Positions 8,009 to 16,372 of a stretch of DNA of 64,000 bases are shown here, one piece after another. The notes under the pieces are model-generated. The model saw only the letters and a list, made by a program, of their open reading frames with translations, ran no database searches and had not been told where the DNA came from. Every line of letters starts with the position of its first letter. The first letter of the stretch is position 1. Origin of the DNA: an uncultured Litoreibacter sp. (GTDB lineage Bacteria; Pseudomonadota; Alphaproteobacteria; Rhodobacterales; Rhodobacteraceae); contig CANNGL010000001.1 in assembly GCA_947504205.1 (NCBI GenBank), positions 248,001 to 312,000 on the forward strand, given 5' to 3'. Made by a program: the position numbers and the translations under genes.

Positions 8009-9351
8009 CCGGGCGTATACAGACCAAGCTGGTCGATGCGGCCCTCAATCTTGTCGATCATCTGTTTGTAAGGCGCGCTCTCAACGTCGCCATACTCGGC
8101 TTCGAATTGGGCCTCCGGCATCAATTGAGGGATGCCCTCATACCCGATGATAACATCCTTTTCTGCATTCAAACGGTTCAGGGCGTTTGGCCATGTGTCG
8201 TGCGGTTGGGCCATCAGATAGTTTGACATCCGAACGCCCGACAGATTGGCGGCCATATCGGTGAAATCAAACCCGCCCGCGCCGGAGATCGTGTCGTAGA
8301 GCTCTTTGAATTCACCGACCGAGACCGCGAAGCCCGTATTGCTGGCCGCCTGCAAGGCGGATGAGGTGATGAAGTGCCGCCGGCTGTCGATGCGGCCATT
8401 CAACGTCACCTCACGACAGTCTCGCTGCCAGTTTTTTGCGGGTGCCGTGTCGGCGAAGGCAAGCCTGCCGACGATCATCGCAAAATCGCGTGCGCCGCAG
8501 GCTTTTGCCAAGCCGAAGATCGCTGCAGTGTAGGCATTTGGCAGTGTTTCCGCGTCACTTCGCTCCCAAGCTGCATTCAGCGCGAATTGAATATAGGGCA
8601 GGAAGCTGCCCTGTTCGGGCAAGTGACCATCGTCAATCGCTGTACGGATCAGCGTGTTATAGGTCTCGATCTCATCGGGTTGGGGCATATCTTGCCCGCG
8701 CAAGCTGCCAAACACACCTCGCATCACTCCGTTTTTGCCGACGTCATCGATCTGTAGCTTGAACGCAACCTTGTCCTTGCTGATCGTCATGGCCGAGGCG
8801 GCTGACAGCACCTTGTCCCCAAATTGATTGCCAACCCCCAGATTGGCTGCAAGGCGCGCAAGTCCAAGCGCAAAACCGGGTGACACATCCGTGCTGCCAA
8901 TGGTCAGTTGGCTCAAAGACACCGTGCCCTCGAATTCCGGAACGTGGCCGGACATATTCAACCACTTCGGCCCGGTCCACCACTGCACCGGAACGGAAAC
9001 ACGACCCAAAAGTTGTGATGGCTGCACCTCTACATCACCGCGAAACCCGTCGATAAATCTGGATCCCAGTCGAATGGCACTGTTGAGCTGCACCGCGTCG
9101 GATTGCAGCAATGCTCCGCTGGCGGCCGAGCCTCTGATATCGCGCACCAGTTGCCGTGTCGCTAAAACATCCTCAGGCGATGGGGGGGCTGCCGCTTCCA
9201 GAATGGGCTCATCTTGCAAAAACAGCGGGCCAATGCCCACCGCCAGTGCAACACCTGCAACCAGCAGCAGCATAAAAAACGTTTTGAGCAACCAACGTCC
9301 CGGTCTGAGCTGTCGTTTGGCAGTCATAGGTGATCGCCCTTTGCCCGCCAT
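8005..9351 (-). CDS. Conserved membrane-anchored protein of unknown function
   Basis: A 448-residue protein I cannot assign to a characterised family. A basic N-terminus is followed by one hydrophobic segment (WLLKTFFMLLLVAGVALAVG), so it is probably anchored in the inner membrane with the rest in the periplasm. The remainder is soluble and mixed alpha/beta in character, with no enzymatic motif that I recognise. Two cysteines, in KACGARDF and QRDCREV, lie about 45 residues apart in the middle. Its stop overlaps the bhcR stop by four bases on the opposite strand. The ATG at 9327 is an alternative start with AAAGGG upstream. Confidence 0.8.
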   Translation of the reverse strand: MAGKGRSPMTAKRQLRPGRWLLKTFFMLLLVAGVALAVGIGPLFLQDEPILEAAAPPSPEDVLATRQLVRDIRGSAASGALLQSDAVQLNSAIRLGSRFIDGFRGDVEVQPSQLLGRVSVPVQWWTGPKWLNMSGHVPEFEGTVSLSQLTIGSTDVSPGFALGLARLAANLGVGNQFGDKVLSAASAMTISKDKVAFKLQIDDVGKNGVMRGVFGSLRGQDMPQPDEIETYNTLIRTAIDDGHLPEQGSFLPYIQFALNAAWERSDAETLPNAYTAAIFGLAKACGARDFAMIVGRLAFADTAPAKNWQRDCREVTLNGRIDSRRHFITSSALQAASNTGFAVSVGEFKELYDTISGAGGFDFTDMAANLSGVRMSNYLMAQPHDTWPNALNRLNAEKDVIIGYEGIPQLMPEAQFEAEYGDVESAPYKQMIDKIEGRIDQLGLYTPG

Positions 9352-9739
9352 GACCTACCAATCCTTTGCATAGCAAACGACACTTTCCTGAAAATCTGGT
9401 TTACACCCACAAACACAACAGGCCCGACTGGGACGGGGCCGCGTCCCAGAACCACCCGACCCGCAAAAATTATGAGGTAAGAGTGTCGGATCACAGCAGT
9501 TCTTGCAAGGGCCCAGGCCCAGCACCTTCACGTGATATTGATGCAAAAAATCAAGCGCTTCACAGGCGGTGTTCAGCGAAAAAACGACGACAGACAAAAG
9601 AAATGGTTTGGTCCTGAGCGCGAATCTGCAAGGATCAGCCCAATGCAACCGCCGCCCTATTGTCATACGTCTGGTCTGACGCCCCGCCACAAGCGGGCAA
9701 GTCGGTTGTGCATCACGCCCAATTGTTTGCAGGACCGTT
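9352..9739. other. Intergenic region upstream of coxG
   Basis: 388 bases between two divergent genes. It holds the doubtful cysteine-rich minus-strand frame and the hairpin at 9428-9449, which has 8-base arms and no following T-run, so it is not a standard terminator. The promoters for coxG and for the minus-strand gene must lie here, but I cannot point to convincing -35/-10 pairs. Confidence 0.4.
9355..9666 (-). CDS. Possible small cysteine-rich exported protein
   Basis: A doubtful 103-codon frame ending three bases before the start of the 448-residue gene, on the same strand. It reads a hydrophobic stretch (FLLSVVVFSLNTACEA) near residues 22-37, then a Cys-rich tail with CKNCC and RACCVCGCKP, about eleven cysteines in all. 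The position would suit translational coupling, and the N-terminus could act as a signal peptide. There is no clear ribosome-binding site, codon use is unremarkable, and the frame stays open into the antisense of coxG, which weakens the case. It may equally be chance. A perfect hairpin at 9428-9449 (CTGGGACG-N6-CGTCCCAG) lies within it. Confidence 0.25.
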   Translation of the reverse strand: MTIGRRLHWADPCRFALRTKPFLLSVVVFSLNTACEALDFLHQYHVKVLGLGPCKNCCDPTLLPHNFCGSGGSGTRPRPSRACCVCGCKPDFQESVVCYAKDW

Positions 9740-10267
9740 ATGGAACTCAGTGACGAGAAAACAATCGCAGCCTCGGTGGAGACTGTCTGGACAGCGCTTC
9801 TGGATCCAGAGGTATTGAAGGCCTCAGTCCCAGGCTGCAAAGAGCTTTCCGGCTCAGCGGAGGAAGGTTTCCAAGCTACTGTCGTACAGAAGGTCGGCCC
9901 GGTGAAAGCGACGTTCAAAGGCGATGTCAGCCTGACCGAGATGGTCGAGCCAGAAAGTCTGACCATAACGGGCGCTGGCAAGGGCGGTGCCGCAGGCTTC
10001 GCCAAGGGCGGTGCGAATGTCCGCCTCAGTGAGGCAGATGGCCAAACCGTGCTGAGCTATGATGTCGAAGCGAAGGTCGGTGGCAAACTCGCCCAGTTGG
10101 GCTCAAGGATTATCGATGGTTTCGCCAAGAAGATGGCAGATCAGTTTTTCGAAAACTTCAAAGCCCAGATAGAAGGGCCATCAGACGAAGAAGCTTCGGA
10201 TGAGGACGCGCCGGAAGATAGTGACGGGGCGGCGAAGAAGAGTTGGATCAAGAAGCTTGTGTCGTAG
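9740..10267 (+). CDS. coxG: Carbon monoxide dehydrogenase subunit G-like (SRPBCC) protein
   Basis: A 175-residue protein. About the first 145 residues match the CoxG branch of the SRPBCC/START-like fold: the N-terminus ELSDEKTIAASVETVWTALL, then the PGCKEL turn, and the VKATFKGDVSL and AGFAKGGANVRL strands. The rest is an acidic linker ending in the basic tail KKSWIKKLVS. CoxG proteins are thought to help place or mature molybdenum hydroxylases at the membrane, and a short basic C-terminal tail fits that role. It is the first gene of the cox operon, 37 bases before coxS. Confidence 0.9.
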   Translation: MELSDEKTIAASVETVWTALLDPEVLKASVPGCKELSGSAEEGFQATVVQKVGPVKATFKGDVSLTEMVEPESLTITGAGKGGAAGFAKGGANVRLSEADGQTVLSYDVEAKVGGKLAQLGSRIIDGFAKKMADQFFENFKAQIEGPSDEEASDEDAPEDSDGAAKKSWIKKLVS

Positions 10268-10304
10268 TCGACCCGGGCAGTTGAATTTGGGAGGAGTGTA
10301 GAAG

Positions 10305-10790
10305 ATGACGAAAGTCTCAATGACCGTGAACGGGAAGTCCGTCTCGGGTAACGTGGAGGGCCGTACCTTATTGTCCGCCTTTCTGCGTGAAGATTTGAAG
10401 CTGACCGGAACCCATGTGGGCTGTGACACATCTCAATGCGGAGCCTGCGTTGTGCATGTGAACGGGGAAGCTGTGAAAGCATGCACCATGCTGGCTGGCG
10501 AAGCTGATGGCGCCGATGTCACCACGATTGAAGGCATGGCTAATGACGATGGATCGCTTAACGCAATCCAGCAGGCCTTTCAGGACCACCACGGCTTGCA
10601 ATGCGGCTTCTGTACGCCGGGAATGGTGATGTCCGCAGCCTCGCTGCTTAAAGACAACCCCAAGCCCAGCGAAGGCGAAATCCGCGAATATCTCGAAGGC
10701 AATATCTGTCGCTGTACCGGCTACCACAATATCGTCAAGGCGATCATGGCAGCCTCCGGGCAGGACGTCTCGGCCATCGCGGCCGAATAG
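10305..10790 (+). CDS. coxS: Form II CO dehydrogenase-type small subunit (2x [2Fe-2S])
   Basis: A 161-residue iron-sulfur subunit of the xanthine oxidase family. The plant-type [2Fe-2S] cluster is held by C40, C45, C48 and C60 ([10 protein letters not shown]...KAC). The second, all-helical cluster domain uses C100, C103, C135 and C137 (QCGFC...ICRCTG). It passes electrons from the molybdenum site in CoxL to FAD in CoxM. GGAGGAG precedes the ATG. Gene order S-L-M is the form II arrangement. Substrate is discussed under coxL. Confidence 0.95.
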   Translation: MTKVSMTVNGKSVSGNVEGRTLLSAFLREDLKLTGTHVGCDTSQCGACVVHVNGEAVKACTMLAGEADGADVTTIEGMANDDGSLNAIQQAFQDHHGLQCGFCTPGMVMSAASLLKDNPKPSEGEIREYLEGNICRCTGYHNIVKAIMAASGQDVSAIAAE

Positions 10791-10796
10791 CGCTGA

Positions 10797-11123
10797 GTGG
10801 CTGATTTCATCGAAATAGGCACGGATGATCCCAAAGTTGCAAAGGCTTTTTATACAGAGCTTTTTGATTGGACGTGGGAAAGCATGGGCAAGGAAGGCCA
10901 AGGGTTCTTTACCGATGGCGACCGTCAGGTCGGCATGCATGTCGAAGAAACGCCTTGCGTGGTGCCCTATCTGCTTGTCGATGACATCGAGGCCATGGCG
11001 CAGAAAGTGACAGAGCTCGGCGGCAGCCTGTTCGGCGAAATCGCTGATGCCCCGGGATTTGGTCGTTTTGCCACCTGTGCAGACCCCAGTGGCGCGCGGT
11101 TTGGCTTGCACCAGAAGGATTAG
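10797..11123 (+). CDS. VOC-family (glyoxalase/bleomycin resistance-like) protein
   Basis: A 108-residue single-domain protein of the vicinal oxygen chelate superfamily: FIEIGTDDPKVAKAFYTELFDW at the N-terminus and FATCADPSGARFGLHQ at the end, the usual pattern of a VOC half. It begins with GTG at 10797, six bases after the coxS stop, and sits between coxS and coxL on the same strand. That position suggests co-transcription with the cox genes. The expected metal ligands are not obvious, so it may bind ligand rather than catalyse. Its role in the operon is unknown. Confidence 0.85.
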   Translation: MADFIEIGTDDPKVAKAFYTELFDWTWESMGKEGQGFFTDGDRQVGMHVEETPCVVPYLLVDDIEAMAQKVTELGGSLFGEIADAPGFGRFATCADPSGARFGLHQKD

Positions 11124-11208
11124 AGCAGGGCGCGCAAATTTTGTGCCCTGAGACTTGAAACAGAAGAATAGATAAGCGGGCCTGACCCGCGTATTGGGAG
11201 GACTTAAT

Positions 11209-13578
11209 ATGCCGAAAGATGGCGGAATTGGCGCCTCGAACAAGCGCCGCGAAGACGTCCGCTTCCTCACCGGGAAGGGACGCTACACCGATGACATCAA
11301 TATCCACGGTCAAGCCTATGCCTATTTTCTGCGCTCTGACGTAGCGCATGGAACGATCAATTCGGTCGATACCTCTGCCGCCTCAGCGATGGATGGCGTT
11401 GTCGGTATCCTGACAGGTGCCGATTTCGAAGGTGTCGGCAGTATCCCCTGCGGCTGGCAGGTCACGGACCGGTTCGGCGAGGTGATGCAGGAGCCGGCGC
11501 ACCCGGTTCTGGCCCAAGGTAAGGTGCGCCATGTGGGCGACCCGATTGCGATGGTCATTGCTGAAAGTCTTGAACAAGCGCGTACCGCGGCCGAAGCGAT
11601 TGAGGTTGATATCTCCGAGCTTCCTGCTGTTGTCGACATGAAAGAAGCTTTGAAAGATGGGGCCACCAAGGTTCATGACGACCTCACATCGAACCTCTGC
11701 TATGATTGGGGCTTTGTCGAAGAAAACCGCGACGCGGTGGACGAAGCCATTAAGGGCGCGGATCATGTCACGACGCTTGAGCTGGTAAACCAACGCCTTG
11801 TCGCGAACCCTATGGAGCCACGTGTGGCGGTTGGCGATTACAACGCGGGCACGGACGATTCCACGCTCTACACCACTTCGCAAAACCCCCATGTGATCAG
11901 GTTGCTGATGGGCGCTTTCGTCCTTGGCATTCCAGAACACAAGCTGCGTGTTGTTGCGCCTGATGTGGGCGGTGGATTTGGCACAAAGATTTTCCACTAC
12001 GCGGAAGAAGCGGCCTGTACCTTTGCAGCCAAACGCGTGGGGCGGCCAGTCAAATGGACTGCTAGCCGGTCCGAGGCATTCATGTCGGACGCGCATGGCC
12101 GCGATCACGTCACCAAGATCGAATTGGCGATGGATAAGGATGGGAATTTCCTAGCCTTGCGCACCGATACCCACGCCAACATGGGCGCGTATCTGTCGAC
12201 CTTTGCACCGTCGGTTCCAACCTGGCTGCACGGCACCTTGATGGCAGGCAACTACAAGACGCCGCTTATCTATGTGAACGTGAAAGCGGTCTTTACCAAC
12301 ACCGTTCCGGTCGATGCGTATCGCGGGGCAGGGCGGCCAGAGGCCACGTTCCAGCTGGAACGCGTGATCGACAAGGCCGCGCGCGAAATGGGTATGGACC
12401 CGATCAAGTTGCGCCGCAAAAACTTCGTCACCGAATTCCCTTATGCCACACCTGTGGCGGTGGAATACGACACCGGCGATTACCACGCGACGATGGACAA
12501 GCTCGAAGAGATCATCGACCGCAAGGGCTTCGCCGCCCGCCGTGCGGAAAGTGAAAAGAATGGCAAGCTCCGCGGTTTGGGCATCAACTGCTATATCGAG
12601 GCCTGCGGTATCGCTCCGTCAAACCTCGTCGGGCAGCTTGGTGCGCGCGCGGGTCTATACGAAAGTGCCACAGTGCGGGTGAATGCCACTGGCGGTGTCG
12701 TCGTGATGACCGGCTCTCACAGCCACGGGCAAGGGCATGAAACCTCCTTCCCGCAGGTGATCGCGGAGATGATCGGCATTGACCCATCCATGGTCGAAAT
12801 CGTGCATGGTGACACTGCGAACACGCCAATGGGCATGGGCACCTATGGATCTCGCTCGCTTGCAGTGGGCGGCTCTGCGATGGTCAAGGCCGCCGAGAAG
12901 GTGATCAACAAGGCCAAGAAAATCGCTGCGCATCTGATGGAAGCCTCAGAGGGCGACATCGAGCTGAAAGACGGCGCCTTCACCGTGGCCGGGACCGACA
13001 AGTCGGTTGCTTGGGGCGATGTCACGCTGGCGGCCTACGTGCCGCACAACTACCCGCTCGAAGAGATCGAGCCGGGGCTCGAGGAAACTGCCTTCTATGA
13101 TCCTGCCAACTTCACCTATCCTGCAGGAGCCTATTCCTGCGAGGTCGAGGTTGATCCCGAGACGGGCAAAGTGACAATCGAAAGGTTTGCTGCCGCCGAT
13201 GATTTCGGCAATATCGTAAATCCGATGATCGTTGATGGTCAGGTCCATGGCGGGTTGGCGCAGGGTATCGGCCAGGCTCTGCTCGAGAACTGTGCCTATG
13301 ACGACGACGGCCAGCTTCTTTCCGGCTCTTACATGGATTACGCGATGCCACGGGCGGACGATGTGCCGTTTTACGACGTCGACCATTCCTGCCAGACGCC
13401 TTGCACGCATAACCCCTTGGGCGTGAAAGGTTGTGGCGAGGCCGGCGCTATCGGATCACCGCCCTCTGTGGTCAACGCGGTTGTTGATGCGTTGCAATCA
13501 GCGGGCCACAAAGATGTCTATCACATTGATATGCCACTCACGCCATCGCGCGTGTGGTCGGCCATGAACGGAGGTTAA
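11209..13578 (+). CDS. coxL: Form II CO dehydrogenase-type large subunit (molybdopterin)
   Basis: A 789-residue molybdenum hydroxylase large subunit. The active-site loop reads AYRGAGR (residues 370-376), the form II signature, rather than the AYxCSFR of true high-affinity form I CO dehydrogenase. The catalytic glutamate is in [16 protein letters not shown] near the C-terminus, and the cofactor motif GGGFGTK is near residue 255. GGGAGGA precedes the ATG. Form II enzymes have been linked to CO oxidation, but many probably hydroxylate other compounds, so I would not claim CO as substrate. No coxD/E/F maturation genes are present in the window. Confidence 0.93.
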   Translation: MPKDGGIGASNKRREDVRFLTGKGRYTDDINIHGQAYAYFLRSDVAHGTINSVDTSAASAMDGVVGILTGADFEGVGSIPCGWQVTDRFGEVMQEPAHPVLAQGKVRHVGDPIAMVIAESLEQARTAAEAIEVDISELPAVVDMKEALKDGATKVHDDLTSNLCYDWGFVEENRDAVDEAIKGADHVTTLELVNQRLVANPMEPRVAVGDYNAGTDDSTLYTTSQNPHVIRLLMGAFVLGIPEHKLRVVAPDVGGGFGTKIFHYAEEAACTFAAKRVGRPVKWTASRSEAFMSDAHGRDHVTKIELAMDKDGNFLALRTDTHANMGAYLSTFAPSVPTWLHGTLMAGNYKTPLIYVNVKAVFTNTVPVDAYRGAGRPEATFQLERVIDKAAREMGMDPIKLRRKNFVTEFPYATPVAVEYDTGDYHATMDKLEEIIDRKGFAARRAESEKNGKLRGLGINCYIEACGIAPSNLVGQLGARAGLYESATVRVNATGGVVVMTGSHSHGQGHETSFPQVIAEMIGIDPSMVEIVHGDTANTPMGMGTYGSRSLAVGGSAMVKAAEKVINKAKKIAAHLMEASEGDIELKDGAFTVAGTDKSVAWGDVTLAAYVPHNYPLEEIEPGLEETAFYDPANFTYPAGAYSCEVEVDPETGKVTIERFAAADDFGNIVNPMIVDGQVHGGLAQGIGQALLENCAYDDDGQLLSGSYMDYAMPRADDVPFYDVDHSCQTPCTHNPLGVKGCGEAGAIGSPPSVVNAVVDALQSAGHKDVYHIDMPLTPSRVWSAMNGG

Positions 13579-13583
13579 TCCAC

Positions 13584-14369
13584 ATGTATAACTTTGATCT
13601 GGAACGTCCGACGCGCGTGGCTGATGCGGTGAAACTGCTCAGCGATAGCGTCGAAAGTCAGCCTTTGGGTGGGGGCCAAACCTTGATCCCGACGCTCAAG
13701 CAACGCCTTGCCAGTCCTGATCGATTGGTCAGTCTCGGCGCCATCGATGAGATGAAAGGCATCTGTCAGGATGACAGCGGCAGGCTCTGTATTGGGGGCG
13801 CGACCACCCATGCGGCCGTGGCCGCGGATGGCAGCTATCCGGCTCTCTCGGCCATGGCGTCCCATATTGGTGATCCGGCGGTGCGCAACCGCGGAACCAT
13901 CGGCGGCAGTCTTGCCAATAACGATCCGGCGGCATGCTACCCTTCTGCGGTGCTTGCCTCAAACGCCACTGTGGTCACCAACGCGCGCGAAATCGCTGCG
14001 GATGATTATTTCGAAGGCATGTTCTCGACGGCACTTGATGAAGGCGAGATCATTACTGAAGTGAAGTTCCCGGTGCCGGAGAAAGCGAACTATCAGAAGT
14101 TCCTGCAACCTGCGTCACGCTTTGCGCTGGTCGGGGTCTTTGTGGCCAAACACAGCGATGGAGTGCGGGTCGCGGTGACCGGTGCCTCCAACAATGGCGT
14201 CTTCCGCTGGTCCGAGGCCGAAGCCGCGTTGAGCAGCGATTTCTCTGCCGGTGCTTTGTCTGATCTGACGGTGTCTGCCGACGACATGATCACGGATCTG
14301 CATGGCTCCGCCGCTTACCGCGCGCATTTGGTGAAGGTGCTCACGGGCCGGGCCGTCAGCGCCGCCTGA
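13584..14369 (+). CDS. coxM: Form II CO dehydrogenase-type medium subunit (FAD)
   Basis: A 261-residue FAD-binding subunit, with the FAD pyrophosphate motifs GGGQTLIP near residue 35 and IGDPAVRNRGTIGGSLANNDP near residue 105. It receives electrons from CoxS and hands them to the respiratory chain. The ATG at 13584 lies just after the coxL stop, with GGAGG at 13570-13574 upstream. It is the last gene of the cox operon and is followed by a strong terminator. Confidence 0.95.
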   Translation: MYNFDLERPTRVADAVKLLSDSVESQPLGGGQTLIPTLKQRLASPDRLVSLGAIDEMKGICQDDSGRLCIGGATTHAAVAADGSYPALSAMASHIGDPAVRNRGTIGGSLANNDPAACYPSAVLASNATVVTNAREIAADDYFEGMFSTALDEGEIITEVKFPVPEKANYQKFLQPASRFALVGVFVAKHSDGVRVAVTGASNNGVFRWSEAEAALSSDFSAGALSDLTVSADDMITDLHGSAAYRAHLVKVLTGRAVSAA

Positions 14370-14381
14370 ACCAAAACGTTC

Positions 14382-14418
14382 AACACCCCGCCCGATACGG
14401 CGGGGTGTTTTGCTTTTC
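14382..14418 (+). terminator. Rho-independent terminator after coxM
   Basis: A perfect 11-base stem, AACACCCCGCC (14382-14392) with GGCGGGGTGTT (14399-14409) and a 6-base loop, followed by TTGCTTTT. It separates the cox operon from the cyclase gene. Confidence 0.9.
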
Positions 14419-14450
14419 ATCCCCAAATCCCAAAACAGGAGTCTCAGCCC

Positions 14451-15269
14451 ATGTGCGATATCTGCGTCATCAATTCAGTGAAGGAACGTATGCTGTCCCG
14501 ACGGGACTTCTTCAAAGCCTCTGCCGCTGTCGGCGCTGCGGCGACATTGGGCGTCGCCACCGCCCCTCAGGCGATGGCGGATGGGCACGGGTCAATCATG
14601 GAAATGACCCATACTTATGATGGCGACTTCCCGACGTTCTTCAATGAGCCGGGCATCAGCTACAAACAAATATTCAACTGGGACGAACACAAGTTTAACC
14701 TGTTTGATCTGACCATACGCGAACATACCGGCACCCATATCGACGCCCCGCTGCATTTCTCTGAAAATGGGAAAGCGGTAGATGAGCTCGCGGTCTCTGA
14801 CCTGATCGTACCGCTTTGCGTTGTCGACATTCGCGAAAAAGCTGCGGCAGATGCCGATGCCCAAGTGACGCCAGACGATCTGGAAGCCTGGATCAGCGAC
14901 AATGGCGACATCCCGGATCGCGCCTGCGTGGCGATGAATTCAGGCTGGGCCGACAAGGTTGGCACCGATGGGTTCCGCAATGCGGATGGAGATGGCGGGC
15001 TGCACTTCCCGGGCTTCCACGTAGAAGCGACCCAAATGCTTCTGGAGCAGACCTCTGCCGCGGCGCTGGCCGTGGACACGCTGTCCTTGGATCACGGACC
15101 CTCGGGCGATTTTGCCACCCATTATGCGTGGCTGCCCTCCGGACGTTACGGTATCGAGAATATCGCTGGCCTTGATCAGGTGCCTGCCGCGGGCGCTACG
15201 CTGGTTGTTGGTGCACCAAAACACAAAGGCGGCACAGGTGGCCCCGCTCGCATCTTCGCGATGGTCTGA
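14451..15269 (+). CDS. Tat-exported cyclase family (kynurenine formamidase-like) metalloprotein
   Basis: A 272-residue protein. The N-terminus carries a twin-arginine signal (LSRRDFFKAS, residues 15-24, then an Ala-rich hydrophobic stretch and AMADG), so it should be folded in the cytoplasm and sent to the periplasm. The metal-binding motif HTGTHIDAPLHF (residues 92-103) is that of the cyclase/kynurenine formamidase/isatin hydrolase family. AGGAG precedes the ATG. A CxxC pair (MCDIC) stands ahead of the signal. Location after the cox operon suggests it opens a cyclic amide or lactone, but the substrate is not shown. Confidence 0.87.
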   Translation: MCDICVINSVKERMLSRRDFFKASAAVGAAATLGVATAPQAMADGHGSIMEMTHTYDGDFPTFFNEPGISYKQIFNWDEHKFNLFDLTIREHTGTHIDAPLHFSENGKAVDELAVSDLIVPLCVVDIREKAAADADAQVTPDDLEAWISDNGDIPDRACVAMNSGWADKVGTDGFRNADGDGGLHFPGFHVEATQMLLEQTSAAALAVDTLSLDHGPSGDFATHYAWLPSGRYGIENIAGLDQVPAAGATLVVGAPKHKGGTGGPARIFAMV

Positions 15270-15664
15270 TGGCTACGGTCAAATTGCTGAGTGATGAAGA
15301 GGTCAGCGCCGAAGCGCTGGCCGTCTTCGAAGACATTCGCGCCACGCGCGGAACAGACTTCATCAACAATTTCTGGCGCGCCTTGGCGCATGACCCCGAG
15401 CTGCTCGAAAGCACATGGGCGCGGCTCAAAATGGTGATGGGCCCGGGGGAACTGGACCCTTTGGTCAAGGAGATGCTCTATATCGCCGTCTCCGCAACCA
15501 ATGGATGCGAGTACTGTATTCATTCCCACACCGCCGCCGCCAAATCCAAAGGCATGACCGAAGCTCAGCACGGAGAACTGCTCAGCGTCATTGGTATGGC
15601 CGCGCAAACCAATGCACTTGTAACCACAATGCAAGTTCCGGTGGATGAGGCGTTTAAAGCCTAA
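15269..15664 (+). CDS. Carboxymuconolactone decarboxylase/AhpD-like protein
   Basis: A 131-residue all-helical protein with the family motif ATNGCEYCIHSHTAAA (CxxC followed by a histidine), the redox pair of AhpD-type members. The start overlaps the stop of the Tat-exported cyclase (TGATG), so the two are translated together. Members of the family act either as decarboxylases or as peroxidase-type thiol proteins; the intact CxxC-x-x-H favours the second here. It has no signal peptide and is probably cytoplasmic. Confidence 0.88.
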   Translation: MATVKLLSDEEVSAEALAVFEDIRATRGTDFINNFWRALAHDPELLESTWARLKMVMGPGELDPLVKEMLYIAVSATNGCEYCIHSHTAAAKSKGMTEAQHGELLSVIGMAAQTNALVTTMQVPVDEAFKA

Positions 15665-15691
15665 AGAGCAGCAAACGCGCGGGAGCGTGCA

Positions 15692-16372
15692 TCAGATTTG
15701 ATGCGTGCCCATACGGCGCAAGAGATCGACCATCACGTCCTTGGCGTCCCGTCGGTGGGCGGCATGAACATCCCGCGCCTTTTGCCCGTCCCCCGCTTCG
15801 ATGGCGGTCAGCACGGCGGCATGATCATCGGTCGAGGCCACGGGCAAGTCGCGCAAGTGCAGGGTCATCATCCGCGCGCGCCGCACCTGATCCAGCGTAC
15901 GGGTCACTGCCTCTTCCAGATGGGTGTTTCCCGCCAGTCGGACCAATTCCGTGTGAAACATCTCGTCAGCCGTTGCCCAACTGTCGCGATCGCCCCGATC
16001 CAGCGCCCGACGCATTTGTGCGGTGCTTTCACGAAGCAAACCCAATGAGGTGCCGCTCAAAGCACCCGTGCGGATCTTATCTGCAACCCGTTCGGCCGCG
16101 AGTGCCTCCAAAACCCCCAAAACATCGTAGATATCGGCCATCTCATCCACAGAGAGGCCATTGATCCGCACACCACGTCTGGGTTGAATTTGAACCAACC
16201 CTTGCGCCTCCAGCATCAGCGCAGCTTCGCGAACGGGCGTGCGCGACATTCCCAGCTTGTCGGCCAAATCCTGTTCAAAATGGTTGGAGCCAGGCGCAAG
16301 TCGGCCTGAGAAGATCAACTCCCGCAGTTCAGCGACGGCGCGATCGGTGTTGGATAGGGCGTCAGAGGTCAA
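15692..16372 (-). CDS. GntR-family (FCD) transcriptional regulator
   Basis: A 226-residue regulator. The N-terminal winged helix domain (about residues 10-75) has LADKLGMSRTPVREAALML and the wing IQPRRGVRING. The C-terminal FCD domain of helices contains the metal/ligand-binding pattern DEMFHTELVRLAGN. It is the last gene of a three-gene operon with two dehydrogenases. FCD regulators often respond to the substrate of their own operon. The perfect palindrome at 18467-18490, with GTATAC at its centre, is the likely operator. Confidence 0.92.
   Translation of the reverse strand: MTSDALSNTDRAVAELRELIFSGRLAPGSNHFEQDLADKLGMSRTPVREAALMLEAQGLVQIQPRRGVRINGLSVDEMADIYDVLGVLEALAAERVADKIRTGALSGTSLGLLRESTAQMRRALDRGDRDSWATADEMFHTELVRLAGNTHLEEAVTRTLDQVRRARMMTLHLRDLPVASTDDHAAVLTAIEAGDGQKARDVHAAHRRDAKDVMVDLLRRMGTHQI

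Noticed and set aside
9740-14369. Calling the cox operon a true carbon monoxide dehydrogenase
   Set aside because: The active-site loop is AYRGAGR (form II), for which CO as main substrate is not certain.
15689-15704. Small inverted repeat GCATCA-N4-TGATGC at the end of the GntR gene
   Set aside because: Only six paired bases and no T-run, so not supported as a terminator.
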